NCBI GenBank assembly: GCA_937928595.1
Contig: CALGJV010000026.1
Location: forward strand, 1-64,000
Origin: an uncultured Phycisphaerae bacterium
GTDB lineage: Bacteria; Planctomycetota; Phycisphaerae; UBA1845; Fen-1342
Reading direction: 5' to 3'
DNA length: 64,000 nt
Shown: piece after piece, positions 1 to 8,371 of the stretch
Numbering within the stretch: the stretch's first letter is position 1
Layout of the letters: every line of letters starts with the position of its first letter
Notes under the pieces: generated by a model
The model's input: only the letters and a program-made list of their open reading frames with translations
The model's database searches: none
What the model was told of the DNA's origin: nothing
Translations under genes and position numbers: made by a program

Positions 1-1
1 G

Positions 2-325
2 CGGGCACGGACACGGGCGGCGGAACTCGCCAACGACGCGGACATCCGCATGACCCCGCCGCGCCGGACTCCCGCACCGGACGGCCAGATGATGGCGGTC
101 GGGACGCTCCGCATCTCGGCCGACAAGCGGCTTCCCATGCCGGGCACGGTGCTCAGCCGCCAGTACAAGGGCCGCACGGTCGTGGTGACCATCCTGCCCA
201 ACGGCTTCGAGTACGAGGGCAAGGTCTACCGGTCGCTTTCCGCCGTAGCGAAGGCCGTCACCGGCACGCACTGGAACGGCTACCACTTCTTCAACCTGCT
301 CCAAAGGGGTGACGACGATGCCTGA
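2..325 (+). CDS. DUF2924 family protein, 5'-truncated by window edge
   Basis: The reading frame is open from base 2, so the true start lies outside the window. The visible part carries the DUF2924 signature: a PGTVLSRQYKGR stretch, then GFEYEGKVYRSLSAVAKAVTG, then a tryptophan-asparagine pair near the end. DUF2924 genes are commonly found directly before large serine recombinases in prophages and integrative elements; their function is unknown. Here the stop codon overlaps the recombinase start by 8 bases, so the two are probably translationally coupled. The family assignment is confident; any role, for example as a recombination accessory factor, is only inferred from context. Confidence 0.8.
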   Translation, partial: RARTRAAELANDADIRMTPPRRTPAPDGQMMAVGTLRISADKRLPMPGTVLSRQYKGRTVVVTILPNGFEYEGKVYRSLSAVAKAVTGTHWNGYHFFNLLQRGDDDA

Positions 326-1901
326 GAAACAGACCATTCGCTGCGCCATCTACACCCGCAAGAGCACCGAGGAGGGCCTCGAGCAGGAGTTCAACTCCCT
401 CGACGCCCAGCGCGAGTCGGCCGAGGCCTACATCGCCAGCCAGAGGTCCGAAGGCTGGGTGGCTCTCCCCGACCGCTACGACGACGGCGGGTACACCGGC
501 GGGAACATGGAGCGCCCGGCCGTCAAGCGCCTGCTGGCCGACATCGAGGCCGGGCGGGTGGACTGCGTGGTGGTCTACAAGGTGGACCGGCTGAGCCGCT
601 CGCTCCTGGACTTCGCCCGGATGATGGAGACCTTCGAGAAACACCGGGTCTCCTTCGTCTCCGTCACCCAGCAGTTCAACACCACGACCTCGATGGGCCG
701 GTTGATGCTCAACGTGCTGCTGTCCTTCGCCCAGTTCGAGCGGGAGATCATCTCCGAGCGGACTCGGGACAAGATCGCCGCCGCCCGCCGCAAGGGCAAG
801 TGGTCCGGCGGCATGCCCATCTTGGGCTACGACGTGGCCCCCGGCGGCGGGAAGTTGCTCGTCAACGAGGAGGAGGCGGCGCGGGTCCGGGGCATCTTCG
901 AGCTCTACCTGGAGCACCAGTCGCTTATCGAGACCATCAAGGCCCTGGACGAGCGCGGTTGGACGACCAAGCGCTGGACCACGAAGAACGGCCGAGCGCG
1001 CGGCGGAAAGCCCTTCAACAAGAACACCCTTTTCCATCTCCTGACGAACCTCCTCTGCCTCGGCAAGATCACGTTGAAGCAGGAGGTCTTCGAGGGCGAG
1101 CACAGGCCAATCGTGGACGCCGAGGTCTTCCGGCGCGTCCAGGCGCTCCTGCGCCGCAACGGCACCTCCGGCGGCAAGCACGTGCGGAACCGGTTCGGGG
1201 CGCTCCTGAAGGGCCTGCTTCACTGCGTGCCCTGCGGCTGCGCGATGGTCCATACCCACACGCTCAAGAACGGCAACCGGCGATACCGCTACTACGTGTG
1301 CCTGAACGCCCAGAAGCGCGGCTGGCACGCCTGTCCGTCGAAGTCCATCCCGGCGGCGGAGATCGAGAAGTTCGTGGTGGACCAGGTGCGGGCCGTCGCC
1401 AACGACTCGGCGCTCGTCGCCGAGACCATCCGCCAGGCGCGGGTGCAAGCGGAAAAGCGGGTCAAGGAACTCCGGGCCGAGCAGGCGGCGTTGGAGAAGG
1501 ACCTGCGGCGGCACAACGACGACATGCGCAGCCTGGTGGGCCGCCTCGGCCGTAACGGCACGGCGACCGACCGGATGGCCGACCTCCAGGACCGCATCCG
1601 TTCGACCGAGCAGCGCGCCACGCAGGTCCGCGAGGAACTCATCGCCCTTGGCCGGGAACTGGTGGACGAGAAGGAGGCCGCCCGGGCGCTGGCGCTCTTC
1701 GACCCGGTCTGGGAAAGCCTGTCGCCACGCGAGCAGGTGCGGGTGATGCAACTCCTCGTTGAGCGGGTGGACTACGACGGCAAGAACGGGACGGTCTCGG
1801 TGACGTTCCACCCGACGGGCATGGGCGCGCTCGCCGACCTGTCCGCCGCGACGGCGGCACCGGCGGCTCGCAAGGCCGAAAGGAAGGAGGTGGCAGTGTG
1901 A
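318..1901 (+). CDS. Large serine recombinase (integrase/resolvase family)
   Basis: This 527-residue protein has the three parts of a large serine recombinase. The N-terminal resolvase domain carries the catalytic serine at residue 16 in the motif IYTRKST, followed by the conserved VVYKVDRLSRS and FAQFEREIISERTRDK segments. A central recombinase domain follows, then a zinc ribbon at about residues 295-335 (CVPCGC and a later Cys-Ala-His-type pair) and a C-terminal coiled coil at about 365-450. The ATG at 318 is preferred over GTG 309 because the AAAGGGG ribosome site at 303-309 is then well spaced. Such enzymes integrate and excise phages by site-specific strand exchange. No intact att site could be identified. 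The gene is intact, unlike the second recombinase at 10089-11402. Confidence 0.93.
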   Translation: MPEKQTIRCAIYTRKSTEEGLEQEFNSLDAQRESAEAYIASQRSEGWVALPDRYDDGGYTGGNMERPAVKRLLADIEAGRVDCVVVYKVDRLSRSLLDFARMMETFEKHRVSFVSVTQQFNTTTSMGRLMLNVLLSFAQFEREIISERTRDKIAAARRKGKWSGGMPILGYDVAPGGGKLLVNEEEAARVRGIFELYLEHQSLIETIKALDERGWTTKRWTTKNGRARGGKPFNKNTLFHLLTNLLCLGKITLKQEVFEGEHRPIVDAEVFRRVQALLRRNGTSGGKHVRNRFGALLKGLLHCVPCGCAMVHTHTLKNGNRRYRYYVCLNAQKRGWHACPSKSIPAAEIEKFVVDQVRAVANDSALVAETIRQARVQAEKRVKELRAEQAALEKDLRRHNDDMRSLVGRLGRNGTATDRMADLQDRIRSTEQRATQVREELIALGRELVDEKEAARALALFDPVWESLSPREQVRVMQLLVERVDYDGKNGTVSVTFHPTGMGALADLSAATAAPAARKAERKEVAV

Positions 1902-2335
1902 CGCGGGGGATCACGATCACCAGCGCGGTGCACTTCCGTCACGGACGCGGACGGCGGAAGGTGTTGGAGCGGGGGGAAGCGCCGACCGCGACCGTCGAGC
2001 CTGGCAGCGTCCCCCGCGTTTCGCGCCTCATGGCCCTGGCGCTGCGCCTCCAGCGGCTCGTCCAGAGCGGCGAAGTGGCCGACTATGCCGACCTGGCCCG
2101 CCTCGGCCACGTCACCCGCGCCCGCGTGACGCAGATCATGAACCTCCTGAATCTCGCCCCGGACATCCAGGAAGAGCTGCTGTTCCTGCCCCGGACGGTC
2201 AAAGGCCGCGACCCCATCCGCGAGCGCCACCTGCGCCCCATCGCCGGAGTCCTGGACTGGCGAAAACAGCGGCGGATGTGGAAGCAACTTCTGGCCGAGC
2301 AGCAAGTTCCGCAGCAGCCCAACCACGGCGGTTGA
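1898..2335 (+). CDS. Small helix-turn-helix-like protein, recombinase-associated
   Basis: This 145-residue basic protein begins with GTG inside the recombinase stop (GTGA overlap), with AAGGAGG at 1884-1890 as ribosome site. Residues about 48-90 (SRLMALALRLQRLV, then ADLARLGHVTRARVTQIMNL) read as a helix-turn-helix resembling the ParB/KorB or sigma-70 region 4 type, followed by a basic tail. It is the last gene of the DUF2924-recombinase operon and converges with the phage genes on the other strand. A DNA-binding role in element control is inferred from the fold and context; no specific family was recognised with certainty. Confidence 0.75.
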   Translation: MTRGITITSAVHFRHGRGRRKVLERGEAPTATVEPGSVPRVSRLMALALRLQRLVQSGEVADYADLARLGHVTRARVTQIMNLLNLAPDIQEELLFLPRTVKGRDPIRERHLRPIAGVLDWRKQRRMWKQLLAEQQVPQQPNHGG

Positions 2336-2716
2336 TCACGCCTGACCCGCCCGTACCTGTCGACGTACCTCTGCAAGCATCCCCTCAAGCGTATTCCAGT
2401 CTGGCATCGTGCCGTCGGCTTGGTAGTTCTTGCGGGCCTGGCGGATGGCGGCGTGGAGGTCGGGCCACTCCTGCGACTCGTCCTCGGCCTCGAACAGGTG
2501 GCCGACGGCGCGGAGGCGGTAGGCGTAGCCCTCGCGGGCCTCGGTGAGCAGGACGTAGGCCGCGCCGAGGTGCTTCTCGACGCAGGCAACGCAACTCGGC
2601 CGGGTGGGCGTGTACGAGCGTCGCGGGACGACCAGCGGCGGGCCTGCCTGTCGCGTCCGCGACGCAGGCGGGCAGTCGCCGCACTTCTTCTGCTTCGGAA
2701 CGAGCGTGTCAGCCAT
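2336..2716 (-). CDS. Hypothetical phage protein with two CxxC motifs
   Basis: This 126-residue protein starts at ATG 2716 with a GGAGG ribosome site. Two CxxC pairs (CGDC near residue 12 and CVAC near residue 43) could bind zinc. They are separated by a stretch (PASRTRQAGPP) translated from a palindromic repeat, so the repeat appears to have inserted in frame. The remainder is helical and acidic, with HLFEAEDESQEWPDLHAAIR as a recognisable segment. It is the last gene of the - strand phage run, downstream of the tail genes. No known family was recognised. Its stop codon directly abuts the stop of the convergent HTH gene. Confidence 0.6.
   Translation of the reverse strand: MADTLVPKQKKCGDCPPASRTRQAGPPLVVPRRSYTPTRPSCVACVEKHLGAAYVLLTEAREGYAYRLRAVGHLFEAEDESQEWPDLHAAIRQARKNYQADGTMPDWNTLEGMLAEVRRQVRAGQA
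2643..2677. repeat. Palindromic element within a phage gene (divergent copy)
   Basis: The arms GCCTGCCTGTCGCG and CGCGACGCAGGCGGGC form an imperfect palindrome around a TC centre. A second, weaker unit with the same CCGCGACGCGGG half lies at about 2748-2780. It resembles the better copies at 3435, 7200 and 9013, but shares only the outer CCTGCCTG arm, so membership in the same family is uncertain. Confidence 0.4.
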
Positions 2717-2781
2717 TGTCGGCACCTCCATGCAATCTTCCGGCCCGCCTGCGATGTCCGCGACGCGGGCTGGCCGGCGGC

Positions 2782-3408
2782 TCAGGGCGCGGGGGCGAAG
2801 GTCAGGTCGAACCGATACCACGCGCCGAAGTGGTACAGCGGGTCGTTGGTCGTGGCATCGATGAACAGCACGTGAGGCCCCGGCACAAGCAACACCTGCT
2901 GGGGCGGCGGCGGGTTGGAGACGACCGGGGCCATCCCGCCCGCGCAGCCGAGTTTGCCGCCCGGGGCGTGGGCCGAGCCGACCAGGCCGCCGTCCACGTA
3001 CAGGCTCATCAGTTCGTAGTTGGGGTCTTGCGTCTCGCCCATTCCGGACCAGTTGACCGTCATGATGATCGCCTGCGGCACGGTGATCTCGCAGGTGGCC
3101 GTGGCGTACTGCGTGTACGGGTTGTGGCCCATGCAGTTCTGGTCGTTCTCCCAGTCGAGCCGCAGGCCGAGACCCTGGTTGAGGATGGTCCACGGGCTGG
3201 CGGGCACGTCGTCGGGGTCGTCGTAGGCGCGGTAGGCCCCGTTCTGGCCGCCGTCGATGAAGCCGGAGTCCGTGAACGACCAGCGCTGGGTGAACTCGAT
3301 ACAGCAGGCGGCGCACTTGCCCTCGGCGTCGAAGACGGCCGCCTTGCCGGATGCGAGGACGCCGCGCTTGCCGCTGGAGATGGCCACCGCCTTGCCGCTT
3401 GTGCTCAT
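2782..3408 (-). CDS. Hypothetical phage tail-region protein
   Basis: This 208-residue protein lies in the - strand phage run downstream of the tape-measure gene. It begins with a Ser/Gly/Lys-rich segment, has a CAACC cysteine cluster near residue 35, and is then predominantly beta-type with many Asn, Gly and Trp residues (for example NPYTQYATATCEITVPQA). No domain was recognised. Position after the tape-measure gene suggests a tail tip, fibre or accessory structural protein, but this is inferred only from gene order. Confidence 0.65.
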   Translation of the reverse strand: MSTSGKAVAISSGKRGVLASGKAAVFDAEGKCAACCIEFTQRWSFTDSGFIDGGQNGAYRAYDDPDDVPASPWTILNQGLGLRLDWENDQNCMGHNPYTQYATATCEITVPQAIIMTVNWSGMGETQDPNYELMSLYVDGGLVGSAHAPGGKLGCAGGMAPVVSNPPPPQQVLLVPGPHVLFIDATTNDPLYHFGAWYRFDLTFAPAP

Positions 3409-3434
3409 TCCAGCCTCCTACGTTCTCGACCCGG

Positions 3435-3460
3435 ACCTGCCTGCCGTCAGGCAGGGGTCT
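3435..3460. repeat. Palindromic element supplying the stop of a phage gene
   Basis: The palindrome CCTGCCTGCCGTCAGGCAGG is followed by GGTCTC, the same right flank seen at 7200-7226 and 9013-9038. Read on the - strand it contributes the final Glu-Thr-Pro-Ala codons and the TGA stop of the gene at 3447-4271. The palindrome itself can be seen directly; its mobility is inferred. Confidence 0.65.
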
Positions 3461-4271
3461 CGCAGGCCTCCTGGTCGGCGACCTCGTTGATCCAGCCGAG
3501 CACCAGCTCCCCATCGGGGTCCCAGTGGGCATAACCGAAAGTCGCCGGGATGATGTAACCGACGGACGGCCGCTGCCACTTGTGCGGCGCGGCGGTCGGG
3601 TCCACGCCGCTGGCCAACGTCTCGCCCGTGAAAGGGTCGGTCACGTCATAGGTCCAGGTGGCCGGATTCTGGTCGTCGCCTTGCTCGCCGCCGTACTGAA
3701 CCAGGTCCACGGGGAAGACGGATGTCTGCGGCGGGTTGCCCAGGCGCACCAGCGCCCACTGGACGCCCGTGCCGCCCTCGCGCCAGAGGATGGCGGCCGA
3801 GCCGACCTTGGCGGCGGTGAGGTTCGCCGCCGAACCGTCGGTCACGTCGGCCAGGCGGTACGGGTAGTCCTCATCGGGCACGTCAACGCGTGCGGGCACT
3901 ACCCCGGCAGCGACGGCGCGGGCGAGTTTCCCGGCGGGTACGGGTTCGAGCAGGATGACGAACTTGCCCCGGTGGTCATCTTCGGCGGGCGTGACGCCCG
4001 TCATGGCCGGGTAGTTCTTGAAGGCCTCGGCATCGGAGGCCGGGTCGAAGACCGGGCCGCTGACGCCGAGCACATCGAACCGCTCGCGGTCCGCGCCGCT
4101 GTCATTGCGGACCAGGACGATGCAGTTGTGCCGACCAGAGGGCGTGCCGGTCTGTGCCTGCTGGTGCTGGCGGGCGAGGAAGTCGCGCGCGGCGTCCACG
4201 AACGTGTTGAACGTGGCCGCCGGGATGACCAGCGGGTCGCCGGGCTTGACCTTCTTCATCGCGTCGCCCAT
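3447..4271 (-). CDS. Hypothetical phage structural protein
   Basis: This 274-residue protein starts at ATG 4271, three bases after the stop of the gene before it. The N-terminus (VKPGDPLVIPAATFNTFVDA) is a helical segment seen in uncharacterised phage and planctomycete proteins. The rest is beta-rich and acidic, ending in DPDGELVLGWINEV. The terminal Glu-Thr-Pro-Ala-stop is provided by a palindromic repeat, so the native C-terminus may have been lost. Function is unknown; it lies within the tail-gene run after the tape measure. Confidence 0.65.
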   Translation of the reverse strand: MGDAMKKVKPGDPLVIPAATFNTFVDAARDFLARQHQQAQTGTPSGRHNCIVLVRNDSGADRERFDVLGVSGPVFDPASDAEAFKNYPAMTGVTPAEDDHRGKFVILLEPVPAGKLARAVAAGVVPARVDVPDEDYPYRLADVTDGSAANLTAAKVGSAAILWREGGTGVQWALVRLGNPPQTSVFPVDLVQYGGEQGDDQNPATWTYDVTDPFTGETLASGVDPTAAPHKWQRPSVGYIIPATFGYAHWDPDGELVLGWINEVADQEACETPA

Positions 4272-4274
4272 CGG

Positions 4275-5090
4275 TCAGGTTCCTATCCCCAGCAGGGCGA
4301 AGTTGCCCTCCTCGTAGACGCGCTCGATGTAGACGGCGACGGGCTTCTTGACGATGGCCTTGGCGGCGGCGTCCTCGCTGTCGGCGTAGCGCACCCACAT
4401 GTACTCCCACCCCTTCTTCGAGATGCCGGTGATGGGCCCGACGACCAGGCCGGTGCGGTTGGGCGAGCCGGCGAAGCGGTAGGTGATCTCCCAGTCCTCC
4501 GCGCCGCGCTTCGAGCCCGAAGCGCCCAGGAACAGGCATTCGCCCGCCGCCAGGCCCTTGAAAGAGGCATTGTTGACCTTGCCAGTGAGGCTGAAGAGCG
4601 TGCCTTTGTAAGCGGGCGTGACCACGGCGGAGGGAAGGTAGTGCGTCTCGGAGAAGGAATAGACCGGGACGGTGATGTCCACGCCCTCGACGTTGTCGTG
4701 CGTCACGCCGACCGCCCCGCCGAAGTCCGGGGCGGTCGTTCCGGGCGCGCCGTAGCGATGCACCGTCGCCAGCGACTGGGTGATGTGCTGGGTGCCGCCG
4801 GAGGTGTCGAAGGAGAAGGACGACTCGCCGACCTCCGTCGGCGGGCGGACGCCGTAGCGGACAGTGGCAACCCACTGGCCGTCGCCAGTGGTCGTGTCCA
4901 CCCATTCGGGTTCTATCTGGATGGACTGGCGGACCAGGCCGTTGTAGGTGCCAACGGTGGAACTGGCGATGAGGTTCTTGGCGGTGACGTCGTCGCTCGT
5001 GCCGGTGAGGATGTAGACCATCTCCACCGAGGCATTGTCGCCCGTGGTCCACTTCCGGCTGTCAAGTTTCTCGGTGAGGGTCAGGGGCAT
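4275..5090 (-). CDS. Hypothetical phage tail-associated protein
   Basis: This 271-residue, mostly beta-type protein starts at ATG 5090, eight bases after the tape-measure stop. The position directly after the tape-measure gene is where distal tail or baseplate proteins are found in siphophages. The protein shows GISKKGWEYMWVRYADSED and a C-terminal VYIERVYEEGNFALLG segment, but no domain was recognised. A distal-tail role is inferred from gene order. Confidence 0.65.
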   Translation of the reverse strand: MPLTLTEKLDSRKWTTGDNASVEMVYILTGTSDDVTAKNLIASSTVGTYNGLVRQSIQIEPEWVDTTTGDGQWVATVRYGVRPPTEVGESSFSFDTSGGTQHITQSLATVHRYGAPGTTAPDFGGAVGVTHDNVEGVDITVPVYSFSETHYLPSAVVTPAYKGTLFSLTGKVNNASFKGLAAGECLFLGASGSKRGAEDWEITYRFAGSPNRTGLVVGPITGISKKGWEYMWVRYADSEDAAAKAIVKKPVAVYIERVYEEGNFALLGIGT

Positions 5091-5098
5091 ACGTCACC

Positions 5099-7108
5099 TC
5101 AAGCGAACGCCGCGCGGTTGTTCCGCACGTCCTGGCGCAGGCCCTCGACGCCCTTGGCCGTGCGCTCGGTAGCGCTGGCGATCCGCTCATCGGCCCCGCC
5201 GGCCTGAAGCCCGAGCAGCGCCGCCGCGTTGAAGGTCCCCGCCACGCCGATGGTCCGCTCCTTGGCCGTCTGAAGCAGATCGCCCAGACCCGACAGGCTC
5301 CCGCGCACCTTGGCCAGCAGGTCTTCGGGGCCCTCCATCGGGCCGGGTCCCTCGGCCTCTTTCGCCTCGCGCTTCCGCCGGGCTTCGCCGAGGGCGTCCT
5401 GCCATTCCTTGCGGGCCTTCGCCAGGTCGGCCTCGTTCTCGGCCATCCGCTGCCGGTATTCGCTATCGAGTTCCTGGTGTTTCTGGAGGTTCTCGCGGCC
5501 GATCTCGGCCATCGTGGCTTCGTGGGTCCGCGTGGCCCGTTCGCGTTCCTGCCGGCGACGCTCCTCGCGTTCGGCGAGTTCCTGGCCGGTCTGGCGCTCG
5601 ATGTCGGCCTTCCGCGCCTCGTAGTACTCATCCGCCGCGCGGTTGGCGGCCTCGGCGTCGAAGCTGGAGTCGAACTGCTTCCGCACCCAGTTCCACGCCT
5701 TGGAAAGCTGCTTGCCGCACCAGTGCCAGGCCTTGGTCACCCAGCCGGTGAACTGCGTCCAGATCTTCGAGAGGAACGCCGTGGTCTCGACCCAGCCGAC
5801 CTCCAAGGCGTGCGAGACGATTTCGACGACGGCGAGCAATCCGTGCCAGGCGTCGTAGCCGATCTTGATGAAGAAGTTGCGGAAGTTCAGCCACGCCTTC
5901 TCCAGGAAGTTGATGCCCCGCGTCCACTCCATCTTGAGCATGAGCCAGAGGATTTTCGCGGCCAGGGCGATATCGCCGGCGGCGAGCGCATCGGCGATGC
6001 CCTGATACGAGGCGACCGCCTCGTCGCGGAGCGACTCGAACCGCTCGCCGAGCCAGCCAAGGGCCTTCGCGCCGGCGCCTGTGGCATAGAGGATGTAGGC
6101 CCCCAGCGCAACCACGGCGGTAATCACAAGGCCGATGGGTCTAACAAGAAACGCCAACACCGCGCCCAAGAGCTTCAGCGCCACGCCGACGCCGGTAACG
6201 ACCGCCGCAAGAATGGCCAGCACCTTCGACAGGCCGACGATGGCGTGGCCGAGCGTCACCAGCGCCAGGCCGGCGGCGACGATGCCCACGGCCACTTGCA
6301 GCACCGTGACCACCAGTTCCTTGTTCCGCTTGATCCATTCGCCCGCGGAGACGGCAACCTTCGTGACCCATTGGACTAGCTGCGACAGGACCGGGACGAG
6401 CGCCGAGCCGACGGTGAAGACGCCCTGCTTGAGCACCTTCCAGAGAATCGACAGCGTGTCGCTGAACCGTTCCGCGGCCTTGGCGTCTTCGGTGGAGATG
6501 GTCAGGCCCAGCTTGCGGGCCTGCTCCTGTAGTTGCTCGATGCCGGCCGCGCCGCCGGCGAGCATCCGAAGAAGCTGCGTCCCCGAGCGGCCGAACAGTT
6601 CCATCGCCGCGGCGGCCTTGATGGTGGGGTCTTCGATCCGAGCGAGCCGGTCGGCGATAAGCTTGAACTGCTGCTCGGGCGAGAGCTGGTCGAGGTCGGC
6701 GACGGTGAGGCCCAGCATTGCCAGGGCGTCCTGCGCGCTGGCCATGCCGGTCGCTGCGTCCACGAGCGTCCGCTGCATCTTGCGGATGCCGTTCTCCAGC
6801 ACTTCCATACTTGCGCCGGACAGGTCCGCGGCGAAGCCAAGCTCGGAAAGCGTTTCGACGGTGAAGCCGGTGCGGGCCGACATCTTCGCCAGGTCGTCGC
6901 CCATCTTGGCGAAGACCTTGGTGGACGCCAGCAGCGGCGTCGCGATGGCCGCGCCCAGGCCGGCGAGCTTGAGGCCCATGTTGCGGACCGACTCGCCGAA
7001 CGCCTTGAGCTTGGCCGACGCGCGTTTCAGGCCGCGCACGAGCTTCGAGTCGTCGGCGAACAGCTCGACGAACGCGCGTCCTGCCCGGATGGCTCCCGCT
7101 TGCGGCAT
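5099..7108 (-). CDS. Phage tail tape-measure protein
   Basis: The 669-residue protein begins with a basic amphipathic helix region (FVELFADDSKLVRGLKRA), continues with the TP901-type core (MGDDLAKMSARTGFTVETLS, then FGRSGTQLLRML), has a long hydrophobic stretch at about residues 265-345 and a charged coiled coil at about 480-600. This order is characteristic of tape-measure proteins, which set tail length and pass into the host envelope. At the usual ratio of roughly 0.15 nm per residue the tail would be about 100 nm; this is an estimate. The gene appears intact. It is preceded by the Mom-like gene and followed by four small tail-region genes. Confidence 0.92.
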   Translation of the reverse strand: MPQAGAIRAGRAFVELFADDSKLVRGLKRASAKLKAFGESVRNMGLKLAGLGAAIATPLLASTKVFAKMGDDLAKMSARTGFTVETLSELGFAADLSGASMEVLENGIRKMQRTLVDAATGMASAQDALAMLGLTVADLDQLSPEQQFKLIADRLARIEDPTIKAAAAMELFGRSGTQLLRMLAGGAAGIEQLQEQARKLGLTISTEDAKAAERFSDTLSILWKVLKQGVFTVGSALVPVLSQLVQWVTKVAVSAGEWIKRNKELVVTVLQVAVGIVAAGLALVTLGHAIVGLSKVLAILAAVVTGVGVALKLLGAVLAFLVRPIGLVITAVVALGAYILYATGAGAKALGWLGERFESLRDEAVASYQGIADALAAGDIALAAKILWLMLKMEWTRGINFLEKAWLNFRNFFIKIGYDAWHGLLAVVEIVSHALEVGWVETTAFLSKIWTQFTGWVTKAWHWCGKQLSKAWNWVRKQFDSSFDAEAANRAADEYYEARKADIERQTGQELAEREERRRQERERATRTHEATMAEIGRENLQKHQELDSEYRQRMAENEADLAKARKEWQDALGEARRKREAKEAEGPGPMEGPEDLLAKVRGSLSGLGDLLQTAKERTIGVAGTFNAAALLGLQAGGADERIASATERTAKGVEGLRQDVRNNRAAFA

Positions 7109-7119
7109 TCAATCTCCTC

Positions 7120-7965
7120 CTACCTGCCTGCCGTAGCCCCTGCCTGCCTCTGCGCGGCAGCAGGCAGGTCGGCGAAGGCAGGTGAGCAACCGGCCGCCGC
7201 CTGCCTGCCGGACAGGCAGGTCTCGAAGAGCAGCGGCCGGGTCGTTGCTGGAGCGGGCTGACGGAACCGCCCCGTCCTCTCGATCCTGGGAGGATCGCGG
7301 GTCTCTCTTGACCCCTCGCCCGCGTCAATCGCCCACGCCAAGTCCCGCGTCTTCGGATACAACCGCGTCCACTCGACCGGGCTTTCGCGGAGCAGCCGCT
7401 TGCGGCGAGCGTGGCCGCAGAGGAACTTGACGTAGCGGAACTGGCGTCCCCAGACCTTGCGAAGCCCCAGGCCCATCCAGACCTCGCGGCGGCGCGTGCC
7501 GAACCGGGTAATCATGAAGCGCGGATGCACCGGCTCGCCCTCGGCCGTGAGGTAAATCTCCGTGGTGATGAAGCCGCCGTAGAGCCAGCCCGCGGCCTGA
7601 TAGACGTAGCCCGGCTTGCCGCGAATGCCGTCCGCCCACGTGAACAGCACCACCTTCTCCGGCTGATGTTTTCGGAACCACCGGGTGCATGCGGCCAGGA
7701 GTTGGCTCTCGGTGTTCCGGGGCAGGTCGTCCCGGCAGCACAGGCGGCACAGTTCCCAGTAGTCCCGCGTGTCCAAGGACGGGAACAGCCGCCGGATGGT
7801 GTGCCGGGGCCGCGTGCCCCAGCCCCAGATGGCCACGCCCGCCAGGCCGCGGCCGTCGTGGAACCCCAGGTGCACCATGCAGTGCGGCGGGAAGATGTTG
7901 CTGTAGTGCCACCGCAGGCACAGGGCGCGGGCGTCCTTGGGGCTGACGAGGTCCACGTTCAGCAT
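7120..7965 (-). CDS. Mom-like GNAT-fold DNA-modification protein
   Basis: The start at ATG 7965 gives 281 residues. The segments resemble phage Mu Mom in order: LRWHYSNIFPPHCMVHLGF, then GVAIWGWG, then ELCRLCCRDDLPRNTESQLL, then FTWADGIRGKPGYVYQAAGW. Mom is a GNAT-like enzyme that modifies N6 of adenine in phage DNA, protecting it from host restriction; the same role is inferred here. No com-like regulator was seen nearby. The last 50 or so residues are low in complexity and include translated palindromic repeats (ETCLSGRQA), so the original C-terminus was probably shorter. The gene lies between the lipoprotein gene and the tape-measure gene. Confidence 0.8.
   Translation of the reverse strand: MLNVDLVSPKDARALCLRWHYSNIFPPHCMVHLGFHDGRGLAGVAIWGWGTRPRHTIRRLFPSLDTRDYWELCRLCCRDDLPRNTESQLLAACTRWFRKHQPEKVVLFTWADGIRGKPGYVYQAAGWLYGGFITTEIYLTAEGEPVHPRFMITRFGTRRREVWMGLGLRKVWGRQFRYVKFLCGHARRKRLLRESPVEWTRLYPKTRDLAWAIDAGEGSRETRDPPRIERTGRFRQPAPATTRPLLFETCLSGRQAAAGCSPAFADLPAAAQRQAGATAGR
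7121..7170. repeat. Cluster of partial palindromic elements
   Basis: A unit with arms CCTGCCTGC and GCAGGCAGG lies at 7139-7168, preceded by a half-copy (ACCTGCCTGCCG) at 7122-7133. These sit between the tape-measure start and the Mom domain and are read as the C-terminal tail of the Mom-like protein. They look like stacked insertions of the same short element. Confidence 0.55.
7198..7226. repeat. Palindromic element, clearest copy, in the mom-like gene
   Basis: The palindrome CCTGCCTGCCGGACAGGCAGG is followed by TCTCGA. On the - strand it is in frame with the Mom-like gene and encodes the string ETCLSGRQA. The copy at 9013-9038 is nearly identical, is in the same orientation and encodes ETCLPDRQA. 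Confidence 0.75.
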
Positions 7966-7972
7966 GGTGCTC

Positions 7973-8371
7973 CTATCGATTCGGCGTTCCCGCCGCGCCG
8001 GTCTCGACGTCGTCCGGGACGGATAGGCAGTACCAGCCCTCCGGCAAATCCATGACTCCAACCACTGGCTTACCGTCCTGGTCCAGCACCCAGACCTTGG
8101 CGCTTCGGACCGTCTCGCGCAGGCGCACGGGTTCGCCGCTTTGCACGTAGATGGTGCGAGCGCCGCAGCCGGGCAGCGCGAGCAGCACGACGAGGAAAAC
8201 GACCACCGGCAGCGTCTTGCCCGACCACTTGCGGCGCACGCGCTCCCGCAGGCGGTCGCGCAGCTCCGGCTGTCTCGCGCCGTCCTCGGCAGTCCGCTCG
8301 GACCGCTTGGCGAGAATCGCCACGATGGCTTGGACGATTCCGGCGATGATGGCGGCCAGCCACTGGTTCAC
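7973..8371 (-). CDS. Small phage lipoprotein/membrane protein, possible lysis accessory
   Basis: The GTG start at 8371 overlaps the TGA of the upstream holin-like gene (GTGA), giving 132 residues. An N-terminal hydrophobic helix (WLAAIIAGIVQAIVAILA) is followed by a charged linker and a second hydrophobic segment ending in a lipobox-like LLALPGC. A small beta domain follows, with GEPVRLRE and LPEGWYCL. The arrangement after a holin-like gene resembles phage lysis accessory or spanin-type lipoproteins, but no family was recognised; the role is inferred. Confidence 0.6.
   Translation of the reverse strand: MNQWLAAIIAGIVQAIVAILAKRSERTAEDGARQPELRDRLRERVRRKWSGKTLPVVVFLVVLLALPGCGARTIYVQSGEPVRLRETVRSAKVWVLDQDGKPVVGVMDLPEGWYCLSVPDDVETGAAGTPNR

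Noticed and set aside
291-1811. Long - strand frame opposite the first recombinase
   Set aside because: GC-rich shadow of the recombinase; no family features, and rich in Arg, Gly, Val and Leu.
3351-5207. A 618-residue + strand frame opposite the tail genes
   Set aside because: Shadow; no start signal or domain, and it crosses three well-formed - strand genes.
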